Below, piece by piece: positions 11,022 through 22,571 of a stretch of DNA of 64,000 nt. Position numbers and translations under genes: made by a program. How positions within the stretch are numbered: position 1 is the stretch's first letter; each line of letters starts with the position of its first letter. The stretch spans positions 306,484,781 to 306,548,780 of the forward strand of contig NC_059072.1 in the NCBI RefSeq assembly GCF_020497125.1. Direction: 5' to 3'. The notes beneath the pieces were generated by a model. The model was not told where the DNA came from. It did not search any database and worked only from the letters and a program-made list of their open reading frames with translations. The stretch is from Mauremys mutica (lineage: Eukaryota > Chordata > Testudines > Geoemydidae).

Positions 11022-12149
11022 TGTGACAGAATGGGAATTAGTCATAATATTTTGTCTGAATATTGTGAGTGCCTCGGTTTCCCCTGTGTGATGCATGGTT
11101 AACTAGATGGTGGGAAAAGGTTGGTTGCTTTTTGCAGTGACCCATAGATACATGCACTACTGATGTCTAACTTCCTGGGGTCCCATGCTCATGGAAAGTC
11201 CAGGAATACAATGGCCACTCCAATGCCTGGACATTTGGCACGTAGCAACAAACAACCCTGGGTGGCCCACCCTCCTTAGGCAGACAGCGGGGTATGACCA
11301 GCTGGAGGACAAAGGACTAGGGAGGGTCAAGGTGGGGTTGTTAAGTGTGGACTGCTGGAGTCAAGAGAGAAGCTTCTGGACTGGGACTGAAGAGGGGTCA
11401 GAAGGCTCTGGGCTGACCCAGATGGAGTGTGCTGTAACTTTCTGTTCTCTATGTTAACTAAGGACATGGGTGGTGGGTTAAGGACCTGGGTTAAGCGGTG
11501 ACACCTCAGAACATGGCATTCCAGAAGGGACAGTGAGTGTCCAACAGAGGCAACAAGCGACCAGCAGCAGCAGAGAAGAGCAGCGGCGGCACACAACTAG
11601 TGGCAGCAGAGAAAAGCAGAGGCAAACAGCCAATTGCAGAGGTGCACAGCGACCACAGGGACATTGCTCAACCCCTCCCCTCCTTTCTTGGGTGGGAGGT
11701 GAACCTCTGTGAACACACCTCTGAACTCTGGGTCTTTGCTAAGCAAGGACAGCCAACTGTGAGTGGGGTGCAGAGAAGGGAGATGGGAGTGATGTGTTAA
11801 AGAGACATTCATTCATCAGACTCCCACCATAAGGTGGGAAATTGAGGCAAAGGACAATTCACTGTGGGAGTCGGGTTTTTGCTTATGGTTACATGCTTTT
11901 GAATGTGGTTATGGTGTTCTCACAAGCTAATGCTTGGTTCCCTTTCCTTTTTATTAGAAGTTATCTTTTGTTATACACAGACTCAGTGCTTGCGAGTGGG
12001 GAAGTACTGCCTCTTAGAGGTGGGTGTCAAATTTTCCCAGATTACTGGGTGCAGACTTGAACTGGTTCTGTTTTGTATTGTTAAGAGGAACCCCTAGACA
12101 TCGAACCTGGCCCTTGGTGTTGTCATCACTGCCCGGCAGAAGGGTTACA
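11022..12149 (+). repeat. LTR (TGTGACAG...GGGTTACA)
   Basis: About 1.13 kb bounded by TGTGACAG and GGGTTACA. Its last ~300 bp match 39030-39318: both carry a CAGACTCAGTGCTTGCGAG-like block, a GTTTTGTATTGTTAAGAGG-like block and a CTAGACATCGAACCTGGCCC-like block before the end. This shared 3' part identifies it as a repeat family member. No matching 5-bp duplication was found, so the left boundary is less certain. Confidence 0.65.
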
Positions 12150-13205
12150 TTTATATATATTATTTATTTTTATTCCCCATTACTCCAGGGCTCAGTCATT
12201 ATGAAATTACAACCACTCAAATTTCAAGTGATAAATGTTACTTAAATGTCTAAGTATCTGGCTGCAATGACACATTTCTGTGTGCTCGGAGGCCAGGTTG
12301 AGCCAGTCTCCAAATAAGGCTCATGGAAATACAAAAGAGTGCTTTAAATGAATAACTTCTATTTTATGTTCACATCTCTCTAAATTTACAGTACCCAAAT
12401 ATTGTATGTTCTTTTTAATCTTTAAAAAAAAATGTATGTGCAGGCTGAGACCTTGTATTCTTAGCTTCAGGCCAAAGCACGTTTTTATGACCAAATTTTA
12501 AATTCTGAGAAACAGAAGTTCATAAAATCACTGACAGTTTCTGATCTGTAGCTGCCTATAATACTAGGTTTGGCCATGAAAAGTCTCTATTGTGCTGTTT
12601 CCCTTCTGTATTCTGTTTCTCCTTGCAGCTGGTCTTTCATTGTTTTTGCATTGGGTGGGTGGAATTGTTTGTTAAAAGGAACATTGTTTATTGCTGGTTG
12701 GAAAACTCATCAGGGTTTGAGTAAGAATTCTCTATAAATATTGCTGGTATTCAGGGTGTCAACATTTTTTCCTGGGAACCACAAAGGAGAATAATGCACA
12801 AAAAATGTGAAAAAAAATAGTCAACTTGAGAGCCATTATGTGCACTCGGAACAGCTTTTTGATTGCCAGCTGAGAAGTCTTTCTGATTGCTCCTTCACTA
12901 CTGGAAGAGAAAATAGTAAACTCTTGTTTGAAAGGAAAATAAACTCTAAAATTAATACTTTACTCTTACAGCTTTTAAAAAACTGTCTATGAACCTAGAT
13001 TTTCCAGCCCACTCCAGCCACTCAGCATTACATTCTAGCTACAGATGAGAATTTACATAATGTAGGGGAAATATCTGTTAGTGTAAATCTGATGGAGATG
13101 GCATAGCTTCCTCCCAGCTCCCTCCCCTTGAGAGATGGAGGGTGTCCATTAGAGATGTGGCAGGGGTGTGGCACACCTGCTACACCTATCCTTTGCTGGT
13201 GAAAG
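12150..13205. other. No recognised gene or repeat
   Basis: AT-rich sequence without a domain-bearing frame. Confidence 0.4.
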
Positions 13206-13210
13206 GTCAC

Positions 13211-14590
13211 TGTGATGTTATCTGATTACAATATAACCATATAGATCATTGTTGCAACTAGGGCTTTGGAGCCGTGCTCCGGCTCCGGAGCAAGCTCCAG
13301 GCAAAAACCTGCAGCTCCACTGCTCCAGAGCTGCTCCGTGCTCCAGCTCCGGGCTCCACTCCAAAGCCCTGGTTGCAACTATTGTTATATATTTGCAGCA
13401 AATATTGTACAACGGTTGTCGAGTGAGGTGTCTATAAAAAGGTTATGTTTTGCTTGTTATGAATATTCTATCTGTATGCATGTATCATTTTTGTATGTAA
13501 AGTTATAAATATTGGAATATCTACCAACTTTATGGGGATTGTCTGCCCCATTCTTTTCAGTTCACCCTAATTGAGTGACCATAGCTATCCCCCATTGCGA
13601 CACTGGGCACAGCCAGATATACCATGTAAGATATCTGCATAAAGTTATAATTTGCCAGATATGATGATCTTATTTATAGGTTTGTCTCACCTTTTGTATT
13701 ATGAGTTATAGATATGTATGTATGTCTGTATTTCAAACTTGTGCTATGCTTCTGGGTGACACCCCCAGAGAGTTTGGCATCAGCAGTGCCTAGCCTGCTT
13801 GATGGCCCATTAAGGACCATCAGCTATACAACTGACCCGTTGAGAGAAGGCAGATACACCTTGTGACTCAGCAAGGCATGCAGCGACATGCCTATGGAGA
13901 GAAGGCTAAGGCTTTCAAGCCATGTGCTGGGCAGCTTGTGTTTGAAACAAAGGAAGCATAGACCGCATGGCAAGAGACTATAAAAGGCAGCTGTATCGTC
14001 TCCATTTTGTCTTCAATCCTGCTTCTTATCGCTGGAGGAACTTTGCTACAAACTGAAGCTCTGAACAAATGACCCATCCAAGCTGTAGATGTACTCCAGA
14101 GACTTGACTTAAGCTATCAGTTTATTCCATCACTGCTACAAGCCTGTTTGCCATTACTGTATGTAATTGATTCCTTTAATCAATTTTAACTCACCTTTCT
14201 TTCTTTTTATAAATAAACCTTTAGATTTTAGACACTAAAAGATGGGCATCAGCGTGATTTTTGGGTAAGATCTAAGTTATATATTAACCTGGGTGTGTGG
14301 CTGGCCCTTTGGGATCAGCAGAACCTATTATTTGATGAGAGTGGTTGTAAAGAACCACTCATCTCTGAACCCAGTGTTTTTGGTGGTGATATAAGAACTG
14401 GAATGCCTGAGGAAACTGCCTTCATGTTTTCTTGTTAGCCAGTGTGGTGAAACAGGAGTTGACTTTAGTGGCTGGTTTGGTATATCTTATAAAAGAATAA
14501 CCACCAGTTTTGGTTCGTGTTTGCCCTATTTCTCAGCAGTTTGTCCTGAATTTGGCATTTTCAGTTGTGACCCACTAAGACATGGTTACA
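13211..14590 (+). repeat. Solo LTR with GTCAC target duplication
   Basis: Begins TGTGATGTTATC and ends ATGGTTACA, flanked by an exact 5-bp duplication GTCAC (13206-13210 and 14591-14595). It has a TATAAAAG box at 13979-13986 and an AATAAA at 14212-14217, in the order expected of a retroviral LTR (promoter, then poly(A) signal). No internal region is attached, so it is a solo LTR left by LTR-LTR recombination. It carries a nested hAT-like MITE. Confidence 0.88.
13259..13371. mobile_element. hAT-like MITE nested in the solo LTR
   Basis: A 113-bp palindromic element with ends TAGGGCTTTGGAGC and CTCCAAAGCCCTG. It has an exact 8-bp duplication GTTGCAAC (13251-13258 and 13372-13379). The core repeats GCTCC/GGAGC words. 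It inserted after the LTR. Confidence 0.9.
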
Positions 14591-14595
14591 GTCAC

Positions 14596-15329
14596 TTTGA
14601 GACTTTATGCCAGTGTTGTAAATTAGAGCAACCCCTTAGCTGTTCTAACTTATGCCACAACTGGATGGCAAAAGATTGGGGAACTACAATGGGTTCCATG
14701 GTGTTCCTCACTCCACCTTGTGCCAAGCAGAGTTCAGAGTAGATTTCAACCTTCAGACATCAGCCAACCTCTTATATGCACCATGAAGAATAGAACTAAC
14801 AAGCTCCAAAAACCACATCTCTATTGCTTGAGCTAAAAGAGCTCTCCTTAGTATAGGGATTATATAGCTACCTTACAGGTCAGCCACTAGGGGCAGAAGT
14901 AATTATTTCCATAGAGCAGAGGACAGTGATACTGTAACAGAGTTACTGTGCTGGCTGGGTCTCTGTGTATGGCACATCTACAGACAGTCCCTAAAGGTGG
15001 GTCTTCCACCAGAGGAGAAGCAGTGTTGTCAACCGTAATGATTGTTTTCACCTGTGACATGACTTTGGTTCTTTGGAGCCAGTCTTTGCAACGATGGGAG
15101 AAGCTCCAACCAGCCCGCTTGTGAATTTGAGCACTCTGATTGGCTGCCCACCCCACTTGCCTACCTTCTGGGGCAGCTTAACCAATCAGAGCTTCTGCAG
15201 GCAGGGCCTACAGCACTCTCTCTCTCTCCTCTGCATCCCTCTTAACCAAAAGCCATTCTCAGAGGAGGGAGCCAAAAAGCCCAGTGGCAAAGGGTGCTTT
15301 GTCCAAGCAAACAGGATTGTATCTTTTTC
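14596..15329. other. No recognised gene or repeat
   Basis: No domain-bearing frame or clear repeat family. Confidence 0.4.
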
Positions 15330-15749
15330 CTCCTTGTAAGAGTCCGGTGTAGGGGCTCGGCCCTCTCAGGTGCGGCCGGGAGCCAGGCCGCGTCACTACA
15401 CGGCCTAAATCAGCAGTTCAGTCTCCGAAGGTCCAAAGGCTCAGACCCTCAGGCAGGGGCTGAGCAAAAACAAACAGTCAATGAAGCCCACCCCTCAGTC
15501 AGGGTGGGGCAACAAACAGTGGTTCGGGGGGTTCAGACCCTCAGGCAGGGGCTGAGCAAACAAAGTCAGTAATTTAAGCCCAAGCCCTCAGGCAGGGTGG
15601 GGCAGCAAACAGCAGTTCTAGGCTCAGACCCTCAGGCAGGGGCTGAGCACACAGAGTCAGTAAAGCCCTAGCCCTAGTCAGGGCAGGGCAACAAGCAGTA
15701 GTTCAAGGGGCTCAGACCCTCAGGCAGGGGCTGAGCAAAATAAACAGTT

Positions 15750-15972
15750 CAGGGGCTCAGGTCCTTGAAGCAGGGGCTGAGCAGCAACAATAGTTCAGGG
15801 GCTCAGGTCCTTGAAGCAGGAGCTGAGCAGCAACAATAGTTCAGGGGCTCAGGTCCTTGAAGCAGGAGCTGAGCAGCAACAATAGTTCAGGGGCTCAGGT
15901 CCTTGAAGCAGGAGCTGAGCAGCAACAATAGTTCAGGGGCTCAGGTCCTTGAAGCAGGAGCTGAGCAAACAA
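15750..15972. repeat. 46-bp minisatellite inside the LTR
   Basis: Five near-identical units of exactly 46 bp begin at 15750, 15796, 15842, 15888 and 15934 with CAGGGGCTCAGG. More diverged relatives with CTCAGACCCTCAGGCAGGG extend leftward to about 15430, so the array grew from a looser older repeat. Confidence 0.9.
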
Positions 15973-16340
15973 CAGGTAAGTCCAGACTTCTATGTCTGAG
16001 CGCTGGTGTGAGGGGGAGACTGCCACCCGTGAGTGGGGTGGAAGGGGGGACACAGGCCCACCCACTCCACTGTGTCCCAGCCCGGGGCCCTAACAGCGGC
16101 AGTTAGTCTGCTGCTGTGTCCTTGGGGTCCTGACCGCAACACACCAACATCGGCTCAAAGTCTGCTGTAGCCAGACTGGGGTCAGCTACCCCCGGGCTAC
16201 TTTCCATCTCCCCCTCCATGGGTACCTGCTCATGGCTGGTGTCTGGTGCTGGGTCCCACACCATGGGCTCCTCGACGTGCTGAGGGCTGGCTAGCTCGGG
16301 CTGCTCCTCAGGACTCGGGTCGGGGGGGACGCTCGAGCAG

Positions 16341-16483
16341 CTCCTCGGGGTACCAGGCTCGGGGCAGGCTCGGCCAGTCCTCCTCAGGGTACCGGGCTCG
16401 GGGAAGGCTCGGCCAGTCCACCTCGGGGTACCGGGCTCGGGGAAGGCTCGGCCAGCCTTCTTCAGGGTACCGAGCTCGGTCCA
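16341..16483. repeat. 39-bp minisatellite inside the LTR
   Basis: Units start at 16341, 16380, 16419 and 16458, each 39 bp, with the core GGGTACCGGGCTCGGG. Because 39 is a multiple of three, open frames persist through it on both strands. This makes the 96- and 74-codon frames there artefacts of the repeat. Confidence 0.9.
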
Positions 16484-16685
16484 GCAGGAGCTCAGTCAGG
16501 AGCGTCTGTCCTCTCCGGCCGCCGGACGGCAACTGAGTGCTGGGCCGGGACTTTTATACTTCCTGTCCCGCCCCTTGACTTCCGGGGGGCGGGAACAGGC
16601 AGCAGTGGCTCCGCCCACTGTGGCGGCTGTTCTGGCTCCTCCCTCTCAGGTGTGGCCGGGAGCCAGGCCGCCTCACTACACTCCT

Positions 16686-18713
16686 CCTCTACCTCCCTGC
16701 AGCACCTACACTGGGAAGAAGCAGGGGGAGCAGAGTAAGAGTCCCTGGAGCTGCCCACCCCAACATGGAAGGGGCAAAGGGGACCCTGCTGCAGTTCCCC
16801 CCTGCAGGACTGGGAGAGGGGGGGTGAAGAAGCCCAAGGGGAGCACAGGTGAGGCTGAGGGGGATGATCTGCAGGGGGTGGAGGCAGAACTAATGGGATG
16901 AGGGTTGGGAGTGAACTAATGGGAATGGGTGGGGGGAATTAATTGCTGGGCAGGAGACATGCAGTGGTGGGGGTGAGAGCTCCTTCAGCAGGGGACAAAA
17001 TCACATTACCCAATATATTTGAAAGAGTTGGTAAGACTAATATTGTCTCTCTCACACACACAGACACACTGGAGATGGGCAGGGGTGGGGTGCAAACATC
17101 AAAAGACAGACCTAACAAACCCAATATAGTGCTTTTTAAAAATCTCATGATGGGGGGCCAATGTCATGATTTTGGAGGTGGATGGGGGAGGGTGTGTGAC
17201 TCATGATTGTTGAGCTTTTGAGATGAGCAATAATGGGGAAGTAAGTCTCAGGAAGTAACCTTGAGAGGAAGTTCCAGAAGTACTTCCTGTCTGGAGAGAA
17301 AACAGAAGTGTTTTGGGGTAAGCAACACCAGCAGTAGGTTGGGAGGAGCTGCTTCTATCCCCTTTCCAATAATAAATGCATAGTCTGTTCCCTGAGCTCC
17401 TCCTTGCCAGTGTCATCACACCTAACAAACAGACTCTGCTTTTTTGTGTTAACCTGCCAGTGAGGCTACGGAGTCAAGAATAACACACTAGCCGCTCCAG
17501 TGCTGACTGAGCTGGGTTTAAGTTGCCCTTAGCTGAAGACTGTGGCCTTTGTATATGTATGAGACCATGGATCTTAACTTGCAGAGTCTGTGAATAGGTT
17601 TGCCAGACTACTTAACTCTCATTTTCTACTCCAAAAGTACTGTTAATTTCTCAATTAAGGATTTTAAAAATAAATTATATACAGAATCCATTGGTCATTC
17701 TCCCTTCCCACCCTCGACCCCCGGCCAGACTGTAATACCTTTAAGGTAGGTGAAACTGTGGCTCTTAATTTTTGTACTTAAGCTTGTTCCTTCAAGATTG
17801 AAAAAAATCACCTCTCCTTTATAGTTTGGTAAATTTTACTTAGCATTTGGTTAATGAGCAAAGTTCCACACTCAGTTTCCCCAGTGCCACACCATTAGCT
17901 ATAGTGTGACACGTGGACATTTTGAGCAGCACCTTTTTTTTTTTAAACAAACGAAAAATATGCAAAATATTTCAAGCAGCTGTAGTGGCATGAGTGAAAC
18001 TAGAACAGATTTTGGCCGGATATCTATACATTAAAACCAGCTTCCCGAGGGCAAGCTGAAATTAGGTATGAAATCCATTGTGTACAAAAAGGTGCCCAAA
18101 CAAAGATGAAGGTTGAAATTTTGGCTCTTAGAAATCACACCCACTCACAGTCACTCACTCTCTCTCTTCATGACTGCCAGAGCATTCAAGAAAAATAAGA
18201 GTGCTAGTAAAACATTCAGAACTTTAACCTTCATATACCCACCTCCGACTGCACCAATGTTCCCAGTCATAACTAATTTGGAATTCTCCTGACTCTTCCC
18301 TGTGTTTTCAGTTTCTAAACTAGATTAAAAAGATGAAAATCTATTCCCCAAAAGTAAAAAGCACAATAAAATTATACTGAAGACTCAAGAGAAATTGAAA
18401 TTGATTTCAAGGCAAATATGATCTTCCTCCAGTAGAAGATATTAGAGCCTCTTGCCATATACAAATGTGTAAGAAGCAATCATGTTTTATTGTTTCAGAA
18501 GAAGATATTCCTTAAGTGGAAGAGGTAATGGAATGCAGTAGAATTGTTCTGCTCCTCTGGGGATGTTGAGTCATACATTGTAGAATTGTCCAGATTCTAG
18601 CAGCTTTGTTTAAAAAAGGTATAAACTTCACTGCGTATATATATTTTTAAACCTGAAACCATACCAGCAATAAATGTTAGATGAGTAACACAAAAGAGGA
18701 TGTTGATAATGTG
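16686..18713. other. No recognised gene; possible old repeat at 16980-17215
   Basis: Around 17140-17210 the words CTCATGATGG, TCATGATTTTGG and CTCATGATTGTTG recur, hinting at an old dispersed repeat. The remainder looks unique. Confidence 0.35.
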
Positions 18714-18721
18714 GTATCCGT

Positions 18722-18937
18722 CAGGGCCGGCTCCAGCTTTTTGCCGCCCCAAGTGGCGAAGCAGAAAAAAAAAGGCGATTGGCAGCAGCTCAATCGCGTC
18801 GCTTCTTTATTCTGTGACAATTCAGCGGCGGGTCCTTCACTCCCTCTCTTCCTCTTCAGCGGCACTTCAGCAGCTGTCCCTTTCCATTGGCTGCCCCAAG
18901 CACCTGCTTCCTTCGCTGGTGCCTGGAGCCGGCCCTG
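18722..18937. mobile_element. hAT-like MITE (CAGGGCCGGCTCCAG family)
   Basis: A 216-bp element with perfect 15-bp inverted ends CAGGGCCGGCTCCAG / CTGGAGCCGGCCCTG. It is flanked by an 8-bp duplication GTATCCGT / GTATCTGT with one mismatch. Related copies lie at 41240-41397 and 57299-57513. Confidence 0.92.
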
Positions 18938-18982
18938 GTATCTGTCATGTTAGGAGTTGTAATGGGGTCTAATACCATACTG

Positions 18983-19364
18983 AGCAGTGACAGAAGGGGG
19001 AGGGGAGCCTCTCCTGGCTACCGGCAAGCAGCCTGACCATGCCCCCACGCAGCTGCCACAACTGCTAATCATGGAGCCAGGCACCTATAGCTGCAACCAA
19101 TAGGGGAAACAAGGCCTGCTATAAAAGGAGAGAGCTGAGAGAAGGAATGGGGTAGAAAGGCCTGGGATAGTGAAGGGGCAACAACCCTGTACCAGGCTGC
19201 CTCCAGAAACACAGCCCAAAGGAACTGAAGCAGACCACTAGGCCTTATATAGAGCAAGGTCAAGGACCAAGAACTGTCCTGACTGGGGCTAACGCAATAA
19301 AGCCAGCCGGGGGCAGCAGAGACCCCTGAAACACCATAGCCAGGACCAGTGACAGGAGGTAGAA
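18983..19364 (+). repeat. LTR-like fragment with TATA box and poly(A) signal
   Basis: Has a CCAATAGG near 19097, TATAAAAG at 19120-19127 and AATAAA at 19296-19301. This CCAAT-TATA-poly(A) spacing is typical of an LTR. I could not find matching ends or a target duplication. A degenerate promoter of another kind is possible. Confidence 0.45.
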
Positions 19365-20095
19365 TAGGGTTGCCAACTTTCTAATTGCAAAAAACCCGAA
19401 CACTCTAGCCCTTGCCCCACCTCTTCCCTGAGGCCCTGTCCCCATTCACTACATTCCCCCTCCCTTGGTGGCTCACTGTCCCCCACCCTCACTCACTTCC
19501 ACTGGGCTGGGGCAGGGGGTTGGGGTGTGGGAGGGGGTGAGTGCTCTGGCTGGGGGTGCAGGCTCTGGACTGGGGGATGAGAGGTTTGGGGTACAGGAGG
19601 GGGCTTCAGGCTGGGGGTGAGGCTGAGGGATTTGGAGTGTGGGACGAGGCTGTGGGTTGAGGTAGGGGGTTGGGGTGTGGGAGAGAGTATGGGCTCTGGG
19701 CTGGAGATGCAGCTCTGGGGTGGGGCCATGGATGAGGGGTTAAGGGTGTGGGAGGGCTCTGGACTGTGGTGTGGGGGGGTGAGGGTTCCAGCTGGGGTGC
19801 AGGCTCTGGGGTGGGGCTGGGGATGAGGTGTTTGGGGTGCAGGAGGGGGCTCCAGATTGGGGAAGGGCTCAGGGCTGAGGCAGGGGGTTGGGGCTTGGGG
19901 TTGGGGTGTGGACTTACTTTGGGCAGCTCCTGTGCAGCGGGGCTAAGGCGGGCTCCCTGCCTGTCCTGGCTCTGTGCGGCACTGCACCCTGGAAGCAGCC
20001 AGCAGGTCCAGCTCCTAGGCAGAGGGGCCAAGAGGCTCCGTGCACTGCTCTCGCCCACAGGCACCGCCCCCACAGCTCCCATTGGCCGTGGTTCC
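19365..20095. mobile_element. Partial hAT-like element (TAGGGTTGCCAACTTT end)
   Basis: The left end TAGGGTTGCCAACTTTCTAA is one I associate with a turtle hAT-like family. The interior is GC-rich with repeated GGGGTGTGGG and GGTTTGGGGT words. No matching inverted right end is present, so the copy appears truncated. Confidence 0.5.
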
Positions 20096-20372
20096 CAGTT
20101 GAGGAATGCCGTTTCAGAGATTTTTCACATCCATTGTAGTGGTTAGGTCAAAGGTGAGGTTCTGTTTGGCTTTGCTTCTAAGCTCCACTATCTTGGAGTG
20201 CCTCTGGTTAGGGACCAGCTTTCTTTGCACTTTGTGTTTTAGTGTCTGATTTCACAGTGAGTTCTCTTCTAGAATTCAAAAAGGCTGCTAGGAACACTCC
20301 AACACTCCTGTCCTTTTGTATAGCATGGAGATTGGCTGATGGGCTACTCCACAGCAGACTAAAGGATTTAGG

Positions 20373-21078
20373 CTGGGGTGGACAAACTTTTTGGCCCAAG
20401 GGCCACATTGGGGTTGCAAAACTGTATGGAGGGCAGAGTAGGGAAGGCTGTGCCTCCCCAGACAGCCTGGACACCGCCGCCTATCTGACCCCTCCCACTT
20501 CCCGCCCCCTGACTGCCCCCCCTCACAACTCCCAACCCATCCAACCCTCCCGATCCTTGCCCCCTAACCACCCCCTCCCGGGACCACCCCCCAGGACCCC
20601 ACCCCCATCCAATTCCCCTGCTCCCAGTCCCCTGACTGCTCTGACCCCTATCCACACCCCCACCCCTTGACAAACCCCCCTGGGACTCCCATGCTTATCC
20701 AACCCCCCGCCCCGTCCCCTGACTGACCCCCAGAATCTCCATGCCATCCAACCGCCCCCTACTCCCTGTCCCCTGACTGCCCCCCGGGACCTCCTGCCCC
20801 TAACAAATCCCCCCGGCCCGGCCCCCTTACCATGCTGCTCAGAGCAGCATGTCTGGCAGCCGCACCGCCCGGCCGGAGCCAAACACGCTGCCACGCTGCT
20901 TGGCAGGAGTGCGCCGCTATGCTGCCCAGAGTGCTGCCCATGCGGTGGCGTGGCTGCGGGGGAGGGAGGACAGCGGGGTAGGGGCTGGGGGCTAACCTTC
21001 CGGACCAGGAGCTCAACAGCTGGGCAGGATGGTCACGCAGGCTGGATGTGGCCCATGGGCTGTAGTTTGCCCACCTCT
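20373..21078. mobile_element. hAT-like non-autonomous element with GATTTAGG target duplication
   Basis: 706 bp with imperfect inverted ends: CTGGGGTGGACAAACTTTTT at the left and GTAGTTTGCCCACCTCT at the right. Exact 8-bp duplications GATTTAGG sit at 20365-20372 and 21079-21086. The interior is C-rich (CCCCTGACTGCCCCCC-like words) and non-coding. Confidence 0.92.
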
Positions 21079-21164
21079 GATTTAGGCAGTAGTTCATTGG
21101 CAGCTTACTCAAAAATGTCTCAGCTGCTACTCTGCACCATGAAATTCCTCTGCCACTTGCTCAT

Positions 21165-21300
21165 TGCATGACCTTGGACAACTCATTACACTCTTTGGCA
21201 CCTCAATTTCCCCATCGGTAAAATGAGGATAATAATAACCACTTCCCTAATTTGCAGGAATGTTGTGACAACTAACTTTTTAAAAAGTGCTTTGAGAGCC
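21165..21300 (+). repeat. MIR-type SINE
   Basis: Clear MIR order: GCATGACCTTGGACAACTCA, then CACCTCAATTTCCCCATCGG, then TAAAATGAGGATAATAATAA, then AGTGCTTTGAGAGCCT. This is the best preserved MIR in the window. Confidence 0.85.
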
Positions 21301-21395
21301 TCAGCTGAGAAGCCAACTGTAAGTGTGAATTATTTTGCTCTGTTACAATGGTGTAAATTCAGGGTTGCTCCATTGAAGTCAGTGGGGTTACTCCA

Positions 21396-21874
21396 TGTAG
21401 TAAGAGGAGGCCCTGAGATGTAAATCTTGGTGTCAGAGGCCCAGTATGAGGCCTAAAGCCTGAACTAAAGTAATGGTCAGGACATTGCTAACATAAAGCA
21501 AAGTTAAGCTGTGAGTGCAGAGGCAGGCCCTGCTCACTAGAAGTTGGCAAGGATAGGGCTGATGTTGCATAAACATATACCTACAGTGTGTTAGATATCA
21601 GAAATATAAATACGGTACCAGGACACTCTGATACGGGAACATTCCACACAGATAACAAGGAACAAACTGACCCATCCTAAAGACAGGGTCAAAAGGGTAA
21701 TATGATGGATAGCGTTGTTTTGTTCGAACCAACATTACAAGGTGAGAGGCGACACTTTGCTACGTAGAGGGGTTGCACCTCAATACGTCAGGAGTGATGT
21801 GTAACTTGTTTGTACCTGTGTATAAGAATGCATCCCTGGGGCAGTGTCTTTGTCCAGCCTAGGGGGCAGTGGAA
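21396..21874 (+). repeat. 5' LTR, truncated after the TATA region
   Basis: Starts TGTAGTAAGAGG and aligns to the first 479 bp of the 3' LTR. I count about 15 differences, including small indels (about 3%). TATAAG lies at 21821-21826. The match stops at 21874, so the rest of R, U5 and any primer-binding site have been lost. Confidence 0.9.
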
Positions 21875-21879
21875 CCCCC

Positions 21880-22571
21880 TTATCCCCTCCCTGTATCTCC
21901 CCACAGAGTTTGATAACTCATGGACCCGCTGGATTGCCAGTATGGGGGGTCCGTATGAATTTTTAAAAAGTGGGGAAACATGGACTGGCATATGTAGAGT
22001 GATGGTAGAAACCGAGGCTTTAAAAAATAAAAGTAAAAAAGCAAAAATTCTGCAACTCATGTCTATGGCAGTCAGGGCCAGTGCAAGGATGTTTCGCGCC
22101 CTAGGCAAAACTTCCACCTTCCCTAGGCGAAACACGCTCCCCCATCCCCGAGCCCCCGCCCTGAGGTGCCCCCCTCCCCCGCGGCAGCTCCCCCCCTCCA
22201 CCCTGAGGCACCCACCCCCGCGGCAGCTCCCCCCCTCCACCCTGAGGCACCCACCCCCGTGGCAGCCCCTGTGCCATGGTAACCCCGCCTAAGGCGGGGC
22301 TTTTTTGAAAATGTGCTGAGGGGAAGCAGCTGCTTCCCCTGCACCGCACTAGCTACGCTACTGATTGCAACCACCATCTTATGATAAAAGGCAGGTTCCA
22401 GTTAAACTTAAACTGAGACCTAGACTGGTGTCTGTCAAAACAGGACAAGTAAGTGCACAGAAGGAAAGAGTAGCAAACAGTACTCTCATTGAATTGGTAA
22501 ATCAGATGAAGGAAAAAATGGAACAGAGCACATTAGGAGACAGGAGCTGCGACTCGATTGCAGGGGAGTGA
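21880..22571 (+). pseudogene. Possible gag-like remnant, interrupted
   Basis: Just inside the truncated 5' LTR, open frames cover 21880-22072 and, after a hAT-like insertion, 22365-22571. The product is lysine-rich, with a PPSY motif after the insertion that resembles a retroviral late domain. The position suits gag. The frame is split by the insertion and ends at a stop near 22571. The assignment rests mainly on location and is weak. Confidence 0.35.
22073..22363. mobile_element. hAT-like element inside the retrovirus
   Basis: Left end CAGGGCCAGTGCAAGG, right end TAGCTACGCTACTG. Flanking octamers ATGGCAGT and ATTGCAAC agree at five of eight positions. A ~40-bp unit (CCCTGAGG...GCGGCAGC) repeats about 2.5 times at 22159-22270. 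The element postdates the retrovirus insertion. Confidence 0.65.

Larger units (their letters stand above)
15335..16680 (-). repeat. Solo LTR (TGTAGTGAGGCGGCC family) with CTCCT target duplication
   Basis: On the minus strand it starts TGTAGTGAGGCGGCC and ends CCGGACTCTTACA. An exact 5-bp duplication CTCCT flanks it (15330-15334 and 16681-16685). A TATAAAAG box lies at 16551-16558 (minus). It is the same family as 33766-34559 but longer (1346 versus 794 bp), mainly because of two internal minisatellites. A 40-bp block at its 5' end (16641-16680) recurs near its 3' end (15361-15400) in the same orientation. Confidence 0.9.

Noticed and set aside
15420..15975. Possible CRISPR-like array
   Set aside because: The 46-bp units are directly adjacent with no unique spacers, and the host is a vertebrate. 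It is a minisatellite.
16246..16536. 96-codon frame with a repeated GYRARGRLGQ motif
   Set aside because: It is produced by a 39-bp minisatellite in an LTR. Both strands are open there, which is expected from a repeat unit divisible by three.
19606..20146. Long proline-rich and glycine-rich frames on both strands
   Set aside because: They come from the skewed G-rich interior of a truncated hAT-like element.
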